A stretch of DNA of 64,000 bases. Source: Naganishia liquefaciens (Eukaryota; Basidiomycota; Tremellomycetes; Filobasidiales; Filobasidiaceae). Of this stretch, positions 1 through 11,093 are shown one piece after another. A program made the position numbers and the translations under genes. The stretch is taken from assembly GCA_013423385.1 (NCBI GenBank), contig BLZA01000009.1, positions 744,001-808,000 of the forward strand, written 5' to 3'. Position 1 is the first letter of the stretch. The number at the start of each line of letters is the position of its first letter. Under the pieces are notes generated by a model. It saw only the letters and a list, made by a program, of their open reading frames with translations, ran no database searches and was not told the DNA's origin.

Positions 1-453
1 TCTCGGATTCGGGCTTCATGGCGGAGGCAGCCTAGAAAGAGAGAGAAAGAGCGGGAACCTAGTCAGCGTCCCGACGTCCATGACGGAAGAGCATGGCCGC
101 AAATGCAAAGCCGCTACTCACCTTGTCTCCCAAGCTTTGTCGGCCGACGTCAGACATGTTTGTGATAGTTTGTTAAAGTTGGTGGGGTTGTGTGATAGAA
201 GGGTTGTGGTGTACAACATCCGCCTACTCGCCGACAGGAATTCGAAGAATGCAGCAACTTATATACCTGTTCCACGACCGGCAACGCTCAGACCGCCACA
301 TCCCACTCCCGGCTACTTCGTGCGTGGAAGGCAGATCACGACGTCATAGACACTATTGGCACACCAGGCACAAAGTAAATAGCAGAGGGTCGCTCAAGCG
401 GAATCGCCTGCGGGAGGTCGTCAGGTGACAGTCCGACCACAACGGGACAAAAC

Positions 454-474
454 GGGGCGGGCGGGCGGGCGGGC
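454..474. repeat. GGGC microsatellite
   Basis: A short tandem run of GGGC units (about five copies) lies just before the CRE-like palindrome. GC-rich runs of this sort are common in promoters, and no function is shown here. Confidence 0.8.
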
Positions 475-481
475 AAGCGTC

Positions 482-491
482 ATGACGTCAT
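482..491. promoter_or_regulatory. CRE/ATF-type palindrome ATGACGTCAT
   Basis: This is a perfect 10-bp palindrome holding TGACGTCA, the full-length site bound by CREB/ATF bZIP dimers. It lies 8 bases after a GGGC run in a gene-poor stretch. A related GACGTCAT half-match occurs near 338. A promoter role is inferred, and the gene it would serve may lie left of the window. Confidence 0.4.
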
Positions 492-1470
492 TTCGGAGGC
501 ACAACCCCGCTTTTTCGCAGTCGCATTCCTTGTCGGTTCCCTGGCCGGTTTAGGACACCGAGCTGGAGACCGCTTGACCGACAATGAATATTGCAGGATG
601 TTCTACGGCATTCCTCTGTAGATCCTGTGTCACGTGCGGCAAGTCATATACTGGGTTCTGCCGGACCCCTGCGACTCGCTGACTCGTGACCTTGACTAGT
701 CAGAACTTCTACGGTATACCAACCGACCGGGAATTGCCAGTCCCGATAAGGTGGTCTTCAAGCGGTGGTGACCTGCGGTGTACCTTGAAAACATCGATAT
801 CCAGAGACAATGCACCCGCGATGCGGGCTCCTTGCCCATGTCGGGCGGTTCTTGCAGGGTCAACCGGTGGAAACCCTGCTGGAACCACCGTATAAAACAA
901 ATGTTGCAGCTGAAGGCAGCTACTACGTTCATATGCCACAGCCGGGGCGCTATCGGTATTGTTCGGGCCATCAAACTATAATACCAACAGGCATGACAGA
1001 GAACAAGTGTGTTCCTTGATCGGGAGCAGAATTGCTGGCACAAACACACTTCGTCTTATCCGCTGTCTAGCCGTCGATGATGTTCTCAGGATCTCTATTC
1101 GCGCGTGACGGCGGTGCCGGCTGCAATGCCGCCTCTCCGCTTGATTGACACAAAAGCAGTCTCTACTATCAAGGGAACTGCGGGGCAAATTCATGCATAA
1201 ACAAGTCTAATAGGGACCACATGTCCGAGCGGCCGCAGACGGCAATTCATACAATACAGAAAAATGGCGTCGCGTGGGTGTCGTAGATAGGTCGTAGCTG
1301 CATCGATGTCGTTTCATACTGTACAGGTTTGTGACTGCGCAGCATGTTTTGTCGTAGTCGTTCTTTGCTCTTGAGCTGACATTCATGGGCGCCAGAAAGG
1401 GTGGCAATCGCTGACACAAATATCAGTCCGGCTTCACTCTTGACCGCCGAAATCTACTTGATCCCACACA

Positions 1471-2519
1471 TCAACAGATGACGCAGCACCCCTTTCCGTG
1501 GCCCTTCTCCGCCTCATTCCTCCTCTTGCCCCCGAGTGATCCGGTGCGGCCGTGCGTTCCCGCTGCTCCGCTAGAAACGGTCATCCCGTGCGCTCCCTCA
1601 CGTACGAGCATCGCCGCACGGGTGGCCGCCTCGAAGACATCGTCGACGCCTTGATTCAGCAGTGATGAACACTCCCAGTACGACTTGGCGCCGATCGCAG
1701 CCGATATGCGTTGGCCCTGAGAACACGTCAGCCGGGTCCCACTGCATTTCGAGAAAACTCACTTCAGCGCTTTCGACAAAGTTTTCGGGCACATAGGTGC
1801 CGTTCTGCTTGGCCTTTTCTCTAATGTCCGTTTTGCAGCCCACAAGCAGCACAGGCACATGAGGTCCGCATATCGATCTGACCTCCTCAATCCACTGTTG
1901 GGCTATGAGCGGGGGGAGCACAAGGCGAATTCCATGATGACTGACCTTGTTGGCGACGTTATCCAGACTATCTGGCGTGTCCACCGCAAAGGCGATCAAA
2001 ATGACGTGCGCCTTGGCATAACTCATCGGCCGCAATCGTTCATATTCTTCCTGTCCCGCGGTATCCCAAAGTGCCAGCTGTACAGGCTTTCCATCAAGCT
2101 GAATGTCTGCCACAAAGTTGTCGAACACTGTTGGCGACTTCAGGGGAGTAAGAAGTTGTCGGATCGCTTCACAACGAGGCTCACATAGGAATCCGGAAAA
2201 TGGCCCACTGCAGATGGAACGGACTTTAATCAACTCTTGAAGGAAAGGTATAACCGCAGAATACCTACAGCTGAATACCGTCAACTAGAATGGATCGGGT
2301 TAGTAGAGGTCCAGTGGGTCCAATCAGCAGTGCATACCAGACTCGTCTTCCCGCACGCTCCATCACCAACAATGACCTGTTCAGCACGAATATCAGTGCC
2401 CGCCGCAAATCATTAGAGGGGGAAGACTTGCCAATTTCCTGCGGATCTGCGAGGTGGAATCAAAGTCAGCGTGAGGAGAGAAATGCATGGCGTACACCAC
2501 CGACCGCTTCCTGAGCCAT
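1471..2519 (-). CDS. Rho-family small GTPase (Rho1/Rho2-like)
   Basis: Membrane-anchored GTP switch of the Rho family, which controls actin, cell wall synthesis and polarity. The spliced product of about 220 residues starts MAQEAVGG and shows the P-loop GDGACGKTS, switch [10 protein letters not shown], switch [15 protein letters not shown], the Rho insert region and a C-terminal CCVIC tail after a basic, glycine-rich stretch, so it should be prenylated. Six exons are needed. One intron (2377-2431) must use a GC donor, because only that splice gives the conserved KLVIVGDG. Switch I has serine where most Rho proteins have valine (YVPTVF). The start has no competing upstream in-frame ATG. The subfamily is uncertain: the core looks like Rho1/Rho2, and Cryptococcus species have additional Rho paralogues that this could match. 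Confidence 0.9.
2377..2431 (-). other. GC-AG intron in the Rho GTPase gene
   Basis: On the minus strand the donor reads GCAAGT and the acceptor ends ACAG, 55 nt apart. Splicing here joins IRRKL to [10 protein letters not shown] in frame. The nearest GT alternative would change the frame and break the P-loop sequence. GC-AG introns are a known minor class. Confidence 0.75.
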
Positions 2520-3108
2520 GTCGCCTTAAGTATCTAGTGAGCCTTGATTGATGAGAGAGAGAATGCGATTGCTGAAATAAAACCTTCAGTTTCAGGACTG
2601 TTCCAAGACACGATACGAGTCGCCGAGAGGATTTCGCAGATCTAATCGATAAGCTGCGGAGTGCTCGAATGAAATGTGAACTCTGCGTTGTCGTCCTTTG
2701 TCACAATACGTACCCAACAGAGCATCGCAGTCGTATGACAGCTATCACTTTTGTGCACATGGGATCGGAACCGGCTGTGCGCCAACTGCTCGCTGCTGTC
2801 AGAAAGTCTCGGATACGGATAGAAAGCTTCTTTCGATCGTATAGGCGAGGTTAGGTATCGGTTAGGTAATTGCAAGGCAACCCTCGAATCAAGCTAAATA
2901 AGATTGCTCGTCAATTCCATGCTGGAATGCGTTTCATGCTGACACAACCCGATATACGCTCCGGCTTTGAGAACAGAGCCAAGGATTAACTGTAGCCAAC
3001 CGATTGTACTGATAGATACAGAGTGACTTGGTTCTTGAATGCTGACTTGTACTCTACAACCGCTGATTCGCGTATCCGGTGACCATACTGGTTTGCGCAT
3101 GACTGCGT
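2520..3108. other. Intergenic, promoter side of the Rho gene
   Basis: About 590 bases between the start of the Rho gene and the stop of the CWC24-like gene, both minus strand. It should hold the Rho promoter and the CWC24 3' end. No coding signal or notable motif is visible. Confidence 0.5.
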
Positions 3109-4342
3109 TCATTCCGCATCAGACGGAGTGCCCTCCTCATCTTGCGCCTCCTCATCTCCTTCTTCACCGAACTGTATGCCCTCTTCACTCTCCGCGTCGC
3201 TGCCATTTTCGCTTTTAGGGTTACCAAAAGCATCCAGGCGCCGCGATTCTTGCTTGGCTTGATTGCGCTCGGCCATCTTTTGCAGGATTTTCTCGGCCTG
3301 GAAGGAATCAGCATCCTACTGAGTAACGTATCTTGAATTTGCGCTCACCTTGTTGAACATGCCTCCTGTTGACGCTCCACAGGCGTAGCATTTCGGTGTT
3401 TTGCGGAATCGATTGACAGCACAACTGCGATATTCAGATTAGCTCGTACCACTCGACAGCACTCTTTGGGCTTACTTCATGCAAAAGTAATGCCCACACT
3501 TGGTTACTATCGGATCTGTAAATGGCTGCCTGCAGATCAAGCATGCAAATGGCACTTCCTCGTCGTCGTCGCTGTCATCCGCAGCTGCCTGCCCTGTCGT
3601 CGGATTCACCGCTAGTTTGTCGAGTTGCCATCCTGCGAGGTAGTCGCCTCGGTCGTGCAAGAATTTACAGGAATCTCCATAGCCACAGAATCCGGTTTCT
3701 GTGGCAAGTCAGTCAGAAAGCTTCACTTAGGAAGCGGATTCCCAACATACCTTTATAATCCTTACATACGTCAGGCTGGTAGTCGACCACTGTGATACTC
3801 CTAATATTCGAGCTGGCTTTTTGAGGACCCGCCTTCATCTTGTTCGACGTCCTCTCGTCCGGTCGAATGTATTCTGCATATCCTGCCTTGCCTCGATACA
3901 GTCTGTCCGATGGCAGCAAATTTCCATCGTCATCGAGCCGCGGGCGCTTGATAGCTCCTGCTCCGACTCCAGCAGCCAGAGCCTCGTCTCCCGTCAGGTC
4001 CCAGTCTGCGCTCCGTGTCACAAACTCGGCCTGTTCAGAGATTCCCTTCAGTGCTTCACTCGCCCGGTATTCCATCTCGCTCTTTTGACGATCCTTTTCC
4101 CGGTCTTCACGTAGACGTTTGGTGCCTTGAACGATCGGCGTTGTAAATGTTGCTTTTGTTGTGGGACGGATGACGGCGGACGCAGCAGCCGGAGCTGATG
4201 CAAGCGACGAGGCATCTTGGTCCGATGGCTTCTCCGGAGAGACTGATCGCTTGCGCGATGATTGTGGTCTTCCGCGAGCCTTTTTGAAGAACTTGACTGT
4301 TGGCTTTGGCGCCGTTGAGGATGAGGCTTCTGCGTCGGACAT
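3109..4342 (-). CDS. CWC24: Pre-mRNA splicing factor Cwc24 (RNF113-like)
   Basis: Spliceosome factor that joins the activated complex around Prp19 and protects the 5' splice site before step one. The product starts [10 protein letters not shown] and has a disordered, basic N-terminus of roughly 190 residues. A CCCH zinc finger follows (C-x8-C-x5-C-x3-H, beginning CKDYKETGFC and ending CKFLH), then an acidic linker DDSDDDEE, then a C3HC4 RING with CLIC, CGHYFC and CYACG. The C-terminus is acidic and ends at TGA (3109-3111). At least three short introns are present, one splitting the CCCH finger after CKDYK. The CCCH plus RING order is diagnostic for the Cwc24/RNF113 family. It sits upstream of and parallel to the Rho gene. 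Confidence 0.93.
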
Positions 4343-4409
4343 GAGGAGCGACCAAGAAGGATACCGAGAGGTGAACGACGTAGAATGGCAATGGAGGAAA
4401 GAAGAACGG

Positions 4410-4685
4410 CTACAAGAACTCGAGAAGCTCGTCTCGATTGCTAATCCGGATTCCGGCAGCCGGATCGCAAGCCGCCGGCTGCTCGATCGCTATGCGCATG
4501 CTTGCTGCCACTGTACCACTTTCTCTGCCTAGTGTCCTTGTTTCAACTTTCCTCTCTTCCCGTCTTTTTGGCTGTCGAAGCGACCTGGACCTCAAGCTTT
4601 CCTCAAGTCTCATCTGCATCTCGAGGCGTATCAGTCCTCTATCGCCTGACACATCCTCGAACGCGCCCTTGGCCAACTTGCGCAT
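4410..4685 (-). CDS. Possible small basic protein, 91 aa
   Basis: A single-exon open frame of 91 codons beginning MRKLAKGAFE lies between the divergent starts of the CWC24-like gene and the zinc-cluster factor. The first 55 residues are charged, helix-prone and rich in Arg, Lys and Glu, which reads like real coding sequence, while the last 35 look less so and may be intron or untranslated. I recognise no family. It could equally be part of the CWC24 5' leader, since the frame ends only 68 bases before that start. Confidence 0.25.
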   Translation of the reverse strand: MRKLAKGAFEDVSGDRGLIRLEMQMRLEESLRSRSLRQPKRREERKVETRTLGRESGTVAASMRIAIEQPAACDPAAGIRISNRDELLEFL

Positions 4686-4923
4686 GATTGAACGCTCTAC
4701 GAATTAAATTGGACCTCTCGCCCACTTCAATTTTATCGCAAACAGGAGGACCGCGTGGATACCGATGGCTGGCAACTCCCGAGGACCCAGGCTTTGACAT
4801 CGGAATTGGGCAGTTGTGTAAGCACTTCTCGTTTCGTACGACATCATGCTGTTAACTGATTGTCAGATGTGGCGCATCAGGTGGATCGCCCTGTGAGCCA
4901 AACTCGCCAACAAGCAGACAAGC

Positions 4924-7900
4924 ATGAACGAGGACATTTTTGGCCATGATGGGGTATCAGATATGGCCTCGACGCCCAATGCAGCGGAGCTCAATGCTGC
5001 TCTGCCGCAACTCTCGTCCACTAGCACCGTTGCATTCGATGCATTCGACGACCTCGACATCAATCAAACCAATTTTTCGGAACTGGATGAAGAGGAGCAA
5101 GATATAGCGCATATCATACTGTCAGACCCGTCGTTGCTGGGTCTGGACTGTCTTGTTGGGGCTGGACCGCTGAAGAATAGAGCGCAAGGAGTAGCAAACG
5201 TCGAACAAGGATTCACGCATTCTGGATCTGATTCGAATGTGGCATCTTTATCCGGAGCCAAATCGTCACCTATCTCTTCTTTTGCCAATGCAGCGAATCC
5301 ACCATTCGATTTTGCGCAGTTGTCTTCAGTCACTCCGTCGACAGGAGATTCAGGACGGCATTTCAAAGCAATCACGAATGCAAGCACGGAAAGACCACGA
5401 AATGGCGGTGTCGCCATCCAAACAAGTGGAGTCTCTTCAGCATATGAACATCGCCCTTCACCATCAGTGATGCCCGTACCTAGCCTCAGCCAGCCAAAGG
5501 GAGATGCGCAAGGTGGTCCTAGAATGACAAACCCAAATACCGGCTCTCGGGTTGGTTCACGGCCAACTTCGCCTGCAAAGGCAACTACAAAGTGAGTTCG
5601 TCGGAATATTGCTTCAAAGCTCATACTATTGCTGTGTTGAAAAAAGACCCCCCACTATGAGAAAAGGTATGAGGATGTGGCAAACTGCGAAGACCATCGT
5701 CTTACCCCTCTGTCATAGCGTGCGATCTCTGTCATCAAGCTAAACAAAAATGTTCGGGAGAGCGACCGGCCTGTGAACGCTGTAAAGCGGGGGGATGGCC
5801 GTGTCACTATGCTGTTCGTGCAAGACGACGTCCCCCTGTTACCAGTCGGACCAACATGGCACCCGCGCTACACACGCATACGGTGACAGGAGGTATTAAG
5901 GCGCCATCCACATTCCGCCCTACTCAAGTCTTATCAACAACGGCATACCGGCCCGTGCAAAATCAGCGGCCGATTCAATCGTCAAACGCGACTGGCGGAT
6001 CCGGAATTCGGCCACAGAGCATGGCACCGGACGCCCGGCAGAAGATCGCTTCTCGCTCAATACTACCTCCTCCCGCACCTCTTTCCGCTCCGACATCCGG
6101 CGTTTCGACCGCAGCGCCGACACCAGCGACAAATGTAGATGTCAAACAGACCATCGCTCCGGTCCAGGCCACTCAACCTCGGTTTCGTTCCATAGCCGGG
6201 CCCATCAAAGCCGGCATGCCGAATTTTGGGCAATTCTCTGCCAACGCGTTTTTGGCGAAGAAGTTCCCGGGATTAATGCCCGGAGCAAGTCGGCCGATCA
6301 ACAGTCCAGGTCAGCTACCATACATGTCAAAAGCAGCAGCGTTGTTTAGCGAAAACCAGGAAGCCATGTCGAATCCTATTCAGCAACAGCGTCCGTCAAA
6401 AAAGCGCAAAACCAAGAGTGGTGGCGGTGTAGCGTCTGCCGCAGCCGAGAACGATCTCGATATTATGGATGGCTTCGGCTATCTGTATGGTTCTCAGGAT
6501 ACTGGGTCGAATAACGTCGAATCCGTCAATCAGGGCTATTATGGGCCAGTCGGCTGGGTCTCGCAAGGAAGCGATAATTATCCTGGAACAACTCCAGGAG
6601 ATGAGGCTATTCTCACAGACAGATGGCACGCACAAATGAGGCTCGAGGGCGAGCCTGAAATGCGGCCAGAGGAATACGTAAGTGACGCGCCTTGCGCTTC
6701 TTTTTTACCGCAAGCAGCTCATCGTGCACGGCAATAGCTACGGATAATCCGTGAAGATGGACTATTGGCGGATCTGGATTTTGAACGTCATCTGCCCACG
6801 TTGGCCCCGAAGGTCGCTCAACCCAGCCCGCCACGAGATTTTAGCCCTTCTCACACACAGACGTCAGATGACATTCTGCAGGATGTCGCCTCTGTACTCG
6901 ACCTCAAATTTAATAATCGCAGTGTGGTGTCGACCACAACCAAGCAGGACGACATCGGGCCTCGCAAGGCGAACAGCGTAGCATTGCATCCCTTCTCTGA
7001 ATTCGCGGACGCGGATGAGGAGGTGATGCGCCTTATTCGACAAGAGTTTGGCCATCCGGATCAAGATCTTAGCTTCGACTCTCACCACGACGCATCAACA
7101 ACCACCGATATCAAGTCAAGCGGTGATGGATCGATGACTGATATGGATGCGGGGATTTTCGGCGATATACAGCTCATGAACGCCGCAGATTCTGCCGCCT
7201 TTGGAGATCAGGTCTGTGGTGAAACCTTTTCATCACGCGATTCCCACCGCTCCGAAGCTTCCTCGGTCTATCATGATAATGGAGAGGAACGTCTACCGGA
7301 CTTTATGATGGAGGACCTCACCGATTTCGCCGAATGGTCAGCTCAAGCAGAACAGCATATAGCACAATCGCGCGCGACATCGCGATTTGGAACGAATCCT
7401 CAGCAATCGCCCGTGGACGTTCAGGACCTTCAAGAAGCCAGTCTTGGACCAGATGTGGCTGGTGTCGACAACCTTATCCAGCTCAGCGCCAAAAAGGAAG
7501 AGGACCAGTTCGCGCTCGATTTAGCTAGCATGTTTCCCGATACCGAAGAAGCTCAGGGCACACGCACACTACCAAATACCAACGAAGACATCATCATGGA
7601 CGGTGGCTTGCTGAATATCGCGGAGTTGGAACATGCCTTGCAGCATCATTCAGAACTGCCAAATACCCCTATCGCAAAAGAACACGTTCTGCCGTCCTCT
7701 CCCGAACTACGTCCGAAAGTTGAACAGTCAGACACTCCGCTCACAACTTCACATATGCCCTTGCCTGGTATCGACACATTGGATGAGTTGCAAGGGCACT
7801 CTAATGCCACGCCCTTGTCCAGCGCGCATATCACGACACCGGCTGTTGCAGAACCCGTCAAGCTGGCCTGCCAACACGAAGTTGATATTTCGCAGATTGT

Positions 7901-8405
7901 CCGGGCGCTATCTCGGCTGGGTCAACCTCAGACGACCCTCGGCCAACTTATGCCTCATCTCACGCGAGCATTAGAAACATTGGCTTCGTTGCATTTGTGT
8001 ACGCTTTGTGCCGTCAATCCAGGCCAGACAATACCCCAACTCGCATTGCTATCTCGCACATGCAGCATACTCATGCGGCCTCATCCACTGACGCCTTCGC
8101 CACTCCCTTTGATGATCGCCGGAGGCCGGACTACCTTTACGGGCCTCGCACCCGAAATCGAAGTTCACATTATCGACATCCTTTGGGCGAATTGGCGGAG
8201 TCATTCACTGCAAAAAGTCTTTCACGATCTTGGACAAAGAATTCATCAACATGCCAACGAATGCGCCAGGAAGAGGCATGAACACAGGAAAAACATATCG
8301 CCGCGAACAGATGGCGAGACCCTAAGCGATGGGCCAACACCCGAAGAGCTCCGATGCGATATGATGACTTTGGCATTGAAACGTTTTCGGACGAAAGTCC
8401 GTTAA
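4924..8405 (+). CDS. Zn2Cys6 zinc-cluster transcription factor
   Basis: Nuclear DNA-binding regulator of the fungal Gal4-type class. Four exons (4924-5591, 5647-5666, 5719-6677, 6738-8405) splice in phase to 1104 codons. The zinc cluster is internal, at residues 231-258, with spacing C-x2-C-x6-C-x6-C-x2-C-x6-C (CDLC, KCSGERPAC, ERC, GGWPC). Residues 1-222 are acidic and Ser/Asn-rich and could be an activation region. After the cluster come Pro/Ala/Thr-rich stretches, a basic SKKRKTK-type segment that could act as a nuclear signal, and a long acidic disordered tail. I see no clear fungal-specific TF (middle homology) domain. The second exon is only 20 nt. Target genes are unknown, and the downstream cation transporter is a neighbour, not a proven target. 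Confidence 0.88.
5647..5666 (+). other. 20-nt microexon before the zinc cluster
   Basis: The exon codes for the end of one codon, six whole codons (PPTMRK) and the first base of the Ala codon just before the zinc cluster. It is flanked by a 55-nt intron (5592-5646, GTGAGT..AAAG) and a 52-nt intron (5667-5718, GTATGA..ATAG). Skipping it would alter the phase and remove the zinc cluster from the frame. Confidence 0.7.
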
Positions 8406-8959
8406 TCAATAGGCCTTATCAACAGGAACGTTAGGATCACCAAAACAAGAAGTACAGTTGTTCCAAATAGGAATGTCTAATGGCAATCACATATATGTGC
8501 TGCGTAAATGTGCAGCTGAGTTACGAAACCTACACTTTTCCAGTCAAATGGCAGCCATCAGATAACAGAGTCGAGCTAATATATATGCTGAGAGCCTCTG
8601 AACCAAGAATACAGCTGACGTTCACATAAGAGGTAGTGACATACCTAATCGATAGGAATTTTCAAGTTGAATCGGTTGTGGCTTGATGCCATCCGCACAT
8701 AGCTGGTTAGTGCTGGTTACCAACACAGCGTTCGGAACATCTTCGGGCCGATTCGCTTCGATTGCTCGGCCTATCCGATAGCTTATCCGCTGCGGTATTT
8801 ATGGCGGCAACGGTCTCTATCTCTTGGCGCAAGCCCATGCTTTCACATCCACGCTTTCGCCAATGAACCTTCTTCATAAATAAATATTGTCGACAGCTTT
8901 CGCTTTACACTGCGCGGTCAAGCTTTCCGTGCAGCATACCACCATACTAACTGCCCAGC
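8406..8959. other. Intergenic between two plus-strand genes
   Basis: About 550 bases without coding signal. The part before 8960 has CT-rich stretches typical of fungal promoters and an AT-rich stretch around 8878-8890. No specific site is claimed. Confidence 0.5.
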
Positions 8960-11093
8960 ATGTCAAGCTCGATCATCGATAACATAACCGTTCCAAATTT
9001 GTGCAGAGTGGACGCAGCATCGCCGTCCCGCCGTAGCCTTTCGCAGAGAGTATCGAGAGTTGTCGATATTGCTCTTGAAGATATAAAGCGTCCGGAGGCC
9101 ATCGCTTCGGCAATCGAGGCACAGGAAGATCCGAGCTCCAGTGCACCAAGAGAGGCCGGAGAAAGGGATCCTCTCGAGTTGAGGTCGAAAATTTTGGACG
9201 ACGGCTCTCTAAATGAGCTTCGACAGTAAGCTTTGGCCCCGTCGTTGAGAAAGTATGTCCAATGACTTTTCGATAGGCGAAAAAAGTCGGGAAAGATCAC
9301 ACAGTTCTACGAAGACCAAAATGACGTACGTGCGAATCCGTTGCTATCTGCTTTTGTTAACGTTAAGAACCACAAGCATATTGAGAGACTCCTCAAACCA
9401 ATGCATGTCTTGACCTCGGAAGCGCGGGAGGAAGAGGCAGACGCGGCGGGCAGTGTCAGGCTCGCTATCCGTCTCAGCCTCTTCGCCAACTTCGTCCTTG
9501 CCGCTTTGCAGGTAAGACATGAGCGATTTCCCTCCTCTGTGCTACTAGAGTTAACAGTCCTTGTCATCGCTCCCAGCTGTATGCCGCTGTATCCTCCTTA
9601 TCGTTGTCGCTTTTCGCAACCTGTATCGATGCGGGTCAGTGCACAGCTAATAATGTCGGGAGGCTGCGAATCTCATGCTGAATTCCGACTTTCATCCAGT
9701 CTTCGATCCGTTCGCGAATATCCTTCTGAACGTCCTGCACAAGCGAGCGAAGAGAGCGGATGAAAAGAAATGGCCTCTTGGAGGATCGAGATTCGAAAGC
9801 AGTGGGTAATGCTGCGCCTTCGCTGCCCATATTATTGACCATTACATTCGCAGTGTAAGTATGACGAATGACATCCCAAAAGAAAGGTCGCTTAGCAGTC
9901 TCGTGCGGTCAGCGGCAACATCGTCTACGGCAGTCTAATGGCTATGGTAAATATGATCTTGATTGTAAGGCCTTCATCCGATATTCTCGCAAGCAGTTAC
10001 TGACCTTCGGGATGACAGGTGGAATCAATTCGAACAGCCGCAACCCACAAATCCGGTGACACGAATGAATTATATATACCCGCTCTTGTGTCAGTCGGTG
10101 TCGCCTTCGGTGAGTCAAGGCAGCAGCCAATGGCCTATGGCAGCAAGAATAAGTCGACTGATGTACATGCTGTTCATTAAAGTCACCAAGTTCTCTCTAT
10201 TCCTTTTCTGTTACTCTCTTCGCAAAAGATCTAGCCAGGTTCAAGGTATGAGAGTATGAGTTCAGGCAGATCGAGATGTGGAGATTGATCTCGGCTCGAT
10301 GCTGATCGTTTGATCATGCAGTGCTCTACGAAGATCATCGGTATGCCTCTCGATGACCCCTTATCATAAGAGCTGATTTTATTGTTGAATTCTTCAGGAA
10401 CGACTGTTTCGTCAACGCTTTCGGTATCGGCATGTCAGCAGCGGGAGCCAAGATCGCCTGGTGGGCAAGTCCAACCCAGTCTACACCCTATGCTCCAATA
10501 CTCATGCATCCGATTCGCCGTTCAGATTGATCCCATGGGCGCCATTATCATCGCTGTTTGCATCATGTTTTCATGGGGCAGAACCATATACGGCATGTTG
10601 TGACAGGTCTGCCAAGGCGATATGCTGACTAGGTGTCTCGCAGAACAATTCCAGTTCCTCGCCGGGATCGCCGCCCCAGTCGACTTCCAGCAGCTGGTCA
10701 TCTATAAGGTAGATAGAATGATGGGGGACCATCTGCAGGCTATCGATACCTAGCTGATTCTGCCACCTCTAGGCCATGACGTTCAACAGCGACATCAAGG
10801 CGATTGACAGTTGCCGAGTTTGCCACTCAGGCCCGGAATATCACGTTGAGATCGATATTGTGCTCGATGGGGAGATGCCTCTCTGGCGGGCCCATGACAT
10901 TGCTCAAGACTTGCAAGATCAGCTCGAGGATTTGCCCAACATCAATCGTTGCTTCGTACATGTGGATTATGAGAGTGAACACAAGCCGGTACGCGTGGTT
11001 TTTTGAATGACGAGGCATGCCTCTGGTGCATGGCACACTGTTATGACTGACAAGGTCCTTTTCTTTCTGCAGGAGCATCGTAAACACACGTGA
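8960..11093 (+). CDS. Cation diffusion facilitator (CDF) metal transporter
   Basis: Membrane exchanger that moves divalent metal (Mn or Zn class) out of the cytosol into an organelle or out of the cell. About ten short exons are needed. The N-terminal 100 residues are cytosolic and hydrophilic. Transmembrane segments follow, with DAVFDPFAN (a DxxxD pair) and then KWPLGGSRFE in one loop, GNIVYGSLMAMVNMILI in another helix, and IDPMGAIII in a later one. The C-terminal cytosolic domain carries AMTFNSDIKAID and HVDYE and ends HKPEHRKHT at TGA 11091-11093, as in fungal CDF proteins. The DxxxD pairs favour the manganese-type clade, but specificity cannot be settled by eye. Borders of some small exons near 10150-10450 are uncertain. 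Confidence 0.88.

Larger units (their letters stand above)
1..1470. other. Left-arm region without a supported gene
   Basis: Short open frames occur on both strands but none shows a recognisable domain or a splice-consistent extension. The stretch holds a GGGC repeat and a CRE-like palindrome, listed separately, so it may include a promoter. An ATG on the minus strand at 19 would give only six codons before the window edge and could be the start of a leftward gene, but that is too little to support a call. Confidence 0.5.
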
